Of a stretch of DNA of 64,000 nucleotides, positions 56,647-64,000 are shown one piece after another. Position 1 is the first letter of the stretch, and every line of letters starts with the position of its first letter. Made by a program: the position numbers and the translations under genes. The DNA comes from Actinomucor elegans (lineage: Eukaryota > Mucoromycota > Mucoromycetes > Mucorales > Mucoraceae). The stretch lies in the NCBI GenBank assembly GCA_026027325.1, contig JAMSLZ010000016.1, forward strand, positions 186,001 through 250,000, given 5' to 3'. Under the pieces are notes generated by a model. It made no database searches and had not been told where the DNA came from. It worked only from the letters and a program-made list of their open reading frames with translations.

Positions 56647-57801
56647 TTAAGTAGAATAATAAGTTTTGTTGGTAGATGGAGTACTACCATATCTTGGTAT
56701 CGATCGTTGGCTTGTTCTTGGATTACTAGCTCTACCAAAGTATCCACTACTTGAACTGATACTTGGACTACTCTCGTAGTTTAATAACCAAGGATGACGG
56801 TTTTGACTGGATAATAAAGCTAGATAAGTCTCCTCTTCTCTTGTTTCTTTATCAATAATGATACTCAGTATGACAGAAAAGAGCAACGCAATTAACTAGA
56901 AAAAAATCATTAAATAATGAAACATACATATATATATATATATATCTTCATACCTGGACCACCAGTAAAACTACAATACCAATTGCAATAAATTGATGCC
57001 ACTGCTGAACAATAGAAACAATGTGCGGCTTGCATGCAACATCAACCCCCAATGCGGCAGAACAAGTTGCTGGTATTGCTCTATCTTGTATGGACTCATA
57101 ACCGCAGCATTTGATACTATAGTTTATGATGAATAACGCGTTTCTTTCGTTGTAAAAAAAAGTCTTACGATTGTTCTAGATCCAATAGAAACTGTGCATC
57201 TTTATCGTAAAAGAAATCCCAAGCTTTGCTTCCATAGTCATTCAGCTACATACATTTTTTGTTGTTGTTGGTAACTATCTGTTAATTATTCATTGCAGTT
57301 TTACCTGTGCTCTATGTGTATAAGCGAGACCCATTGTAACTAATCGTGATGATTAATGCAAATCAAGATAAAGCGAATAAATTTGCTTACTTAGTTGTAT
57401 TATCAGTGCAATGGCTGTAATGCTACTATATGTATTTAAGAATCCAGTGTGTTCGAGATGTGCCCCGAAACATCCAATAAAGCTTATTATTGTGATCATT
57501 CCACCAAGTACAAGCAGCATGATAGAAACCGTCCTGCTGATATCCGAATTGACCAAGTATGCACCTAATCAATTCAAGGTCATTTTTTTCTTATCTTATA
57601 CACAACAACTAGAGTTTTATTTACCTTACCTATAGAAGTAATAGCAAGGCCAAGAAACTATTATATGCCAAGAAATGAAGGTAAATTTTTTTTTTGTAAT
57701 TTAATTTGTTCATTTTACAAATTTACCATGAATAAAAGATGAACTGAAGCTACGTCTTCACGTAAAACTTTAGATCGCTTATACATTATGCCTTCGTCCA
57801 T
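56647..57801 (-). CDS. Tetraspanin
   Basis: Four-pass membrane organiser. The spliced product starts MDEGIMYKRSKVLREDVASV at 57801 and ends at TAA 56647-56649. Exons are joined from about seven pieces, e.g. ...HLLFM|FLGLAITSIG|GAYLVNSDIS..., ...QL|ITMGLAYTHRAQ|LNDYGSKAWD..., ...LEQS|IKCCGYESI. TM1-TM3 surround IMLLVLGGMITIISFIGCFG; the large extracellular loop has the hallmark KCCGYES plus two further Cys (PATCSAA, VACKPH); TM4 is FIAIGIVVLLVVQLIALLF. A ~60-residue Ser/Arg-rich cytosolic tail follows. Fungal tetraspanins act in hyphal growth and infection structures in other species; the role here is unknown. Confidence 0.87.
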
Positions 57802-57925
57802 TAAAGAGAAAAAAGAGAATTATGATATATATTATAAAGAAAGAAAGAAAAAAAAAGTATTACAAGTTAGGGGAAAAGTAAAGAAAAGAAAATAAAACTA
57901 CGCTATTCTCACACACATACACAGT

Positions 57926-58440
57926 TTATATATAACCATTCACTTCTAGCGTTCTTTTACCGTAAATTACAGTATTCAAAGTGACTGCACCTAATAATGC
58001 AATAGGCACAGGTCTCATGGATGTCACGGCAGTTTTCGCGTTTAGGAAAGCCCATGATAAACACCAAGCAGTTGCAATACCAGATCCGTTTTCTGAATCA
58101 CCTGCATTGATAACATAACTGCATATCTGTTAGCTTTTTTCTTCTTCCTTTCTCTATTTATCAATATAAAAATTTTACCCTGCGCCTGCAAAGATACCTG
58201 AAAATGCCATACTTTGAAACATGGAGGGAATACCAGGGGATTTCCTTACTGCAAGTGGTAACACTGCCAATGCTATTTTTTTATACGGTTAGTTCAAAGA
58301 GTAAAACAAAAAAAAGCATCAAAAGAAAACTTACTGACTGCGGAAAGTGCCCAAATAGGATAAGGTGAATACGATTGTTTATCAATCCATGTTGTTGTAG
58401 TTTTGGCTGCTATTTCGGTGCTATTTGATGATTTTGACAT
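57926..58440 (-). CDS. AIM19: Aim19-family mitochondrial membrane protein
   Basis: Exons: 58440-58335, 58272-58179, 58118-57926; 130 residues. Small hydrophobic protein: SPYPIWALSAVSTLAVLPL, then MAFSGIFAGAGYVINAGDSE, NGSGIATAWCLSWAFLNAK and VPIALLGAVTLNTVIYGKR. The NAGDxENGSG...TAW motif and the closing T..YGK are as I recall for Aim19, whose yeast gene was named for altered inheritance of mitochondria. Molecular function unknown. Upstream of the tetraspanin gene on the same strand with 125 bp between. Confidence 0.72.
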
Positions 58441-59774
58441 TTTGTTTGTAACAAAAAAAAAAAAAAAGATTAGAAAAAATTGTATCAATCTCAGGGGATA
58501 AAGAAGGGTGCTTGGACCAACTACGGTGACTGCTGCTGGCAGATATGCAGGTATGAAACCAATAATACTTCTCGAGAATATCTGTAATAAAAAAAAATAT
58601 GGGGCCATTACATCATTCAATGCATAATTGAATTTTATACAAAATCCTAAGGATATTTTATTTGGGCTTGCATACTAGCATGATAGGAATGGGGAACGTC
58701 ATAATGCTTTTTATTTGATGAAGCAAATTTTTTTTTTGATTCTCGGTATTTTAATCTACGCTCCGAAACCTGCGATTAATTGACCAATCATAAGCATACC
58801 TGTCAATACTGAATTTGAAATTTGATCGTTTTACTGTTTCATCCCAGCAGCCAATAGAAAACTGTGCCTGGGAATTAGAAATTGTAATATCTGAGGTCCG
58901 ATTAAGTAATCGATTAACAGTTTATAGTAAATTATGTTTTTGTATAATAGGATAATTCTTTATTCATGAAAACTTGGGGGATATTTATACTATTTCTAAA
59001 TACTGCGGATTATTCATAATATGTTAATTTATAAGTTAAAGACTTTCTGGTTGCTACGCATCGAATATGCCAGAAGTGATTTACTTGTACTGCGCAAGTG
59101 GTTTGCGTAGTCGGAGTCTATTACAGAAATCGAATAACGATCTGATTATTGCTTCGTCTCCGATACGTCAGTTATGATCAACATACCTCCACTTTATGTA
59201 CATTCAGCTGTCAAGTTCTCACTACCTGCTCTGGTATAGAACCTATTAGTATATAACTTTCTCGTTATACTTTCCAAGTAGCATTTAAAAAGTGCGGTTG
59301 TCTCTTGAATTTCCTCGTTGGGTTTCTGTACGGCGTACTAATAAAAACATTATTTAAAAAATGTTCAAAGCTATTCCTTTCTTGATGTAAATGGTAGTTT
59401 AGTGACATATATGTCAACTAAGTGCTTCATACTAACCGATATAACCGCTTCTATTTTTTTTTTTTTTTTGTAATTGTAATTTCATAAAAATTGAATTAAA
59501 TATAAAGTTTTCAAAAGCTGGAGAGTGCAGTACGAACCATAAAAATAATCAAAATATTAAATAGTATAGGATCTATCCATATACTTTTTTTTTATAATAA
59601 AAAGAGCCATCAAGGTAGCGGAGGATATTATTTAGCGCCGAGTTCTCTTGGCCAATGAGATGGAATAGTACATTTTTAAACAGTGGCATGGTATAAGGGT
59701 TTTTAGCAGTCGTGTGTCGAGCCAATTCTGATATGCACTAAAAAAATACGCTTTCTTTCTTATTCACCATAACA
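58441..59774. other. 1.3-kb intergenic region, nothing identified
   Basis: Divergent spacer between the Aim19 and MED18 genes. T runs at 58727, 59455-59470 and 59586. The conserved-looking CAATGAGATGGAATAG (59654) and the last 100 bp are probably MED18 promoter. No ORF. Confidence 0.45.
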
Positions 59775-60726
59775 ATGTCCAATTATGAATGTAGTCTGCA
59801 GGGCATCGTCATTGGCCAAGAACAAAAAGAAAAGATCATGCAAAGACTAGTAGGTCTTTGTGGCAATGATTCGATAGTTGATTTATTTGAACACGAACTC
59901 GTTTTTACACCTTCAAGTAAGATCTTGAAAAAATAAAAAAATAAAAATAAAAAGATAAAAGAAAAAAACTAATGCATGAGACTAGCACAAACACCCGTTG
60001 GCCCTGCACGTAATGATGATGTTATACTTCGACTTCAATCAAAAATTACTAATGAACAGGAAATAAGCATGAAATATAGAACTTGGTAATGTTGGCAATT
60101 GCCATTTATGCAATATGACTTACTCATTTGACACATAGGTTTCTATGTATGCAAGGCAATCCAGAACCTCAACGTGCTAGAACTGTCACTGTGCGCCCTA
60201 TTTCTCGTGTGCAATTATCGGGTGATATCTTTCGATTCATGAAATCATTAGGATATGGGTAAGACATTTATTGTTCACTCATTTGGGTGTCCTCTCATGA
60301 TTACTGTTGTAGCTTTTCATTTGACGTGGTTAAGAAAGGACATTTGCTGGTATATGATAAAGTGTTAAAGATCACAGTATCACAATTATACAAGGTAAAC
60401 CTTTGTGGACGCAATAAAAAAAATGTGTAATAACAGGCTTTTTTGTGCTTTTATCTAGTGTAAAAAGATCAAAGTGGAAACAGCTACACATTTAGCACAA
60501 GAAGATGTGTGGATTATAGAGGTGACTTCATTACCAGTACCTCAAGAACAGGTCAACCAAATGGCAGAACATTTAAACAAGTTCAAGAGTCTACTCATTG
60601 GGTAACATGTTGACTAAAATTAAATGATTTCTGATTTTAACTTTTTTTTTTTTTTAATCTAGTGTGGTTGATTTGGAATACGTAGACACAAGGGCATTAC
60701 AAAACAGAGTGCATTATACAAACTAA
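59775..60726 (+). CDS. MED18: Mediator complex subunit 18 (Srb5)
   Basis: Head-module subunit of Mediator, bridging activators and RNA polymerase II. Exons: 59775-59916, 59986-60085, 60139-60258, 60313-60394, 60459-60601, 60663-60726, all phases agreeing; 216 residues, usual length. Family features: opening YECSLQGIVIGQEQKEKIMQ, LVFTP, RPISRVQLSGDIFRFMKSLG, FSFDVVKKGHLLVYDKVLKI, DVWIIEVTSLPV. The beta-barrel fold cannot be seen directly but length and motif order fit. Confidence 0.9.
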
Positions 60727-61420
60727 TTGAATAAAATGACCCATATACCAAAGTTTTCTTGGATCGAACTACGTGGTATAGTTACCGTTGGCGTCTTTTA
60801 TGCAAAGTGTCAGTCTATAGAAATGATGAGGGTTTAGAATGATTTATCGAAATAGGAACGGAGCAAATGATCCGATTTGAGTGCTACTTGCTAATTAATA
60901 TAAATGATTTTATTTAAAATAATGTTGTCAAGAAAAATGCTATTTTAACGGACAATAGCTGAGAAAATCTAAACTCTCGTTTTTTTTTCTTTGAAATTCA
61001 CTTTTTTGAAGTCGCTCTTGAACAATGACCGAAAAAATCATGCTGCTTTTCTTTGTATATTTGAAACTTTTGTTCGATTCTCTATCAACCTTCTGTTTTA
61101 TGGCTCTAAGTCCTTAACCCGAGCGCTTAATACAAATCATTTATATATAAAAATGAGAGTATAGTTATTTGTGTGTATCAAGAACACCGATGATGAATTA
61201 TGTCTTTTATACTCTAACGATACCATTTTCAGTTTAGAATTAATCCCAAGGTGAACCCTTGCGATTTATCAAAAAAAGTTACTGGAACTGTTTCTCTACA
61301 CTTATTGGACATCGGAGATACATATACCAATCTCCTCGAACTCCTCGCTCCTCAAGTTCATGCTGTTGCTTCAAACTTGTTTCTCCGCATCTCTCTCTCT
61401 CTCTCATATAACAACTTACT
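60727..61420. other. Intergenic region upstream of NAXE
   Basis: No gene. A frame at 61251-61475 and the CT-rich stretch CTCTCTCTCTCTCTC (61391-61405), 15 bp before the ATG, look like leader sequence rather than coding. TTTATATATAAAAATGAG at 61139 may hold a TATA-like element. Confidence 0.45.
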
Positions 61421-62372
61421 ATGGCATACAAGGTATATATCACTCCATAAGTATATATTTAGCGGTAAATTTTGAGCTAAAAGCGCGACATTATCAGTGT
61501 ATTTCTCAAAAAGTGGCTCAAGCTATTGATGCTGAACTCATGTCTAGTTCTGGTGGTTTCTCCATTGACCAACTTATGGAATTAGGTAAAAAAAAATATT
61601 ATTACTACTTCATTAACAAACTTATATTTTGCTACATTGATATAGCTGGCTTGAGTGTAGCCCAAGCTGTGGAAAAATCATTTGATCATGCTCAAAAGCC
61701 CAACGTTCTCGTTTGTGTTGGACCAGGTAGAAAAAAAAAGCACTAATACAAAGCTAAATAAGCGCTGACAGCATGTATGCAAGGTAATAATGGAGGTGAT
61801 GGTCTTGTGGCAGCACGCTCCTTGTGTCACTTTGGCTTCAAACCTATGCTTTATTATCCTAAGCAACCAGAGAAAGACCTTTATCAGGTGAGTTATCGGG
61901 TTAAATTAAAAAAAAAAAGGTCCACATATTCAAAGCTCACTTTTTATTATATTTATAATATTAGCGTCTACTACTTCAATGTAAAAATCTTGATATTCCC
62001 GTTTACAAAGACCAGCCAACGGCACTCGTCGAGAAATCAGACGTAATTTTGGATGCCTTATTTGGTTTCAGTTTCCAGGGTGATGTACGAGATCCTTACA
62101 AAGACATTATTCAGCTTTTTGAAAAGACGACCAAGCCTGTTGTATCAGTAGACATACCTTCAGGCTGGAACGTTGACTCTGGACCCACACAACAAGTTCA
62201 GTTCCAGCCTGAAGTATTGGTCTCTTTAACAGCGCCCAAGCCTTGTACCAAATTCTTTAAGGGTAAAAGACATTTTTTGGGCGGTCGTTTTGTACCGCCT
62301 ACTTTAGCTAAAAAGTTTGATTTTGATGTGCCTGCTTACCCTGGTTCAGAGCAAGTAGTCGAACTTCAATAA
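61421..62372 (+). CDS. NAXE: NAD(P)H-hydrate epimerase (YjeF_N domain)
   Basis: Interconverts R and S forms of damaged hydrated NAD(P)H so the dehydratase NAXD can repair them. Exons: 61421-61432 (12 nt, MAYK), 61498-61585, 61646-61726, 61784-61887, 61965-62372; 230 residues. Motifs: [80 protein letters not shown] and [16 protein letters not shown] then [11 protein letters not shown]. The tiny first exon is chosen because M-A-Y-K plus CISQKVAQ matches the family start and a stop closes this frame upstream. No targeting peptide. Converges with HPD, 140 bp apart. Confidence 0.93.
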
Positions 62373-62512
62373 ATAAAAATAGGTGTAGGTAGAGAAAAAA
62401 ACGGTTTATTATCAATCGTTTGGCATAATATATAAGTAGGAATGTGTATAAACAAAAAAAATATTGTTGGAAGAGAGAGAGTTATATAAAGAAATAAGTA
62501 TGTATATGCTAT

Positions 62513-63894
<1,382 letters not shown>

Positions 63895-63970
63895 ATTAAC
63901 AAAAGTCTTGAGAGGAGGGAGTTAAAGAAGATCTAAAGTGAAAAAAATTGAAATAAAACGGCCACTCTTT

Positions 63971-63980
63971 TTATATAAAA
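63971..63980 (-). promoter_or_regulatory. Putative TATA box of HPD
   Basis: On the minus strand TTTTATATAA lies about 80 bp before the HPD start codon, an appropriate core-promoter distance for a short 5' leader. Confidence 0.45.
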
Positions 63981-64000
63981 GAGGTATGCTTTACAATGTT

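Noticed and set aside
61251..61475. Possible longer N-terminus for NAXE
   Set aside because: These frames do not join in phase to the conserved ISQKVAQ start, and a stop closes the true frame before the ATG at 61421.

Overview
The window looks like nuclear DNA of an early-diverging filamentous fungus, most likely Mucoromycota (Mucorales-like). Supporting this are AT-rich intergenic DNA, compact genes cut by many 45-65 nt GT..AG introns, fungal orthologues (PAN3, Elp5, Aim19, PAK kinase, DIP2-like adenylate-forming protein), and a load of Harbinger, piggyBac and tyrosine-recombinase relics. No bacterial-type operons, CRISPR arrays, rRNA or tRNA genes were seen. Gene models were spliced by hand; exon joins were chosen where donor, acceptor and reading phase all agree.

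Bases 1-10190 are a transposon graveyard. They hold an extremely AT-rich DDE-transposase element running off the left edge, two solo LTRs with perfect 5-bp target-site duplications, a Harbinger-type element (transposase plus convergent Myb/SANT-like ORF), an internally deleted piggyBac derivative, and a 1.85-kb element with ~175-bp terminal inverted repeats in which one solo LTR is nested. A second repeat-rich block (27.6-31.3 kb) holds a MITE, a decayed tyrosine recombinase and a decayed piggyBac transposase. Between 20.3 and 22.2 kb lies a perfect 421-bp inverted repeat with no gene in it.

Host genes, left to right: PLP homeostasis protein (10.2-11.3 kb, +); DIP2-like protein with DMAP1-binding and two adenylation domains (11.5-17.7, +); monocarboxylate-type MFS transporter (18.4-20.1, +); SH3-TBC RabGAP (23.2-25.5, -); Elongator subunit Elp5 (25.7-26.8, -); YML020W-like alpha/beta hydrolase (32.1-34.8, -); PAN3 (35.9-38.8, -); PAK kinase with two CRIB motifs (41.9-44.1, +); CIA2/MIP18 Fe-S assembly factor (44.2-44.8, -); PAF-acetylhydrolase (47.6-49.1, +); Nam8/Ngr1-like three-RRM protein (49.1-50.6, +); succinyl-CoA ligase alpha (52.5-53.9, -); a short PACT-like coiled-coil protein (54.0-54.8, +); an unrecognised protein (54.8-56.4, -); tetraspanin (56.6-57.8, -); Aim19 (57.9-58.4, -); Mediator subunit 18 (59.8-60.7, +); NAD(P)HX epimerase (61.4-62.4, +); 4-hydroxyphenylpyruvate dioxygenase (62.5-63.9, -).

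The host genes are unrelated housekeeping functions and do not form a pathway cluster. Loose themes are mitochondrial metabolism and cofactor repair (PLP protein, succinyl-CoA ligase, NAXE, Aim19) and signalling or trafficking (PAK, RabGAP, tetraspanin). The most unusual items are the perfect inverted repeat, the two-ORF AT-rich element, the two LTR/TSD pairs, the matched full-length and deleted piggyBac copies, the tandem-CRIB PAK with an altered catalytic loop, a very short PACT-like protein, and two genes whose frames each break at an A/T homopolymer by one base.
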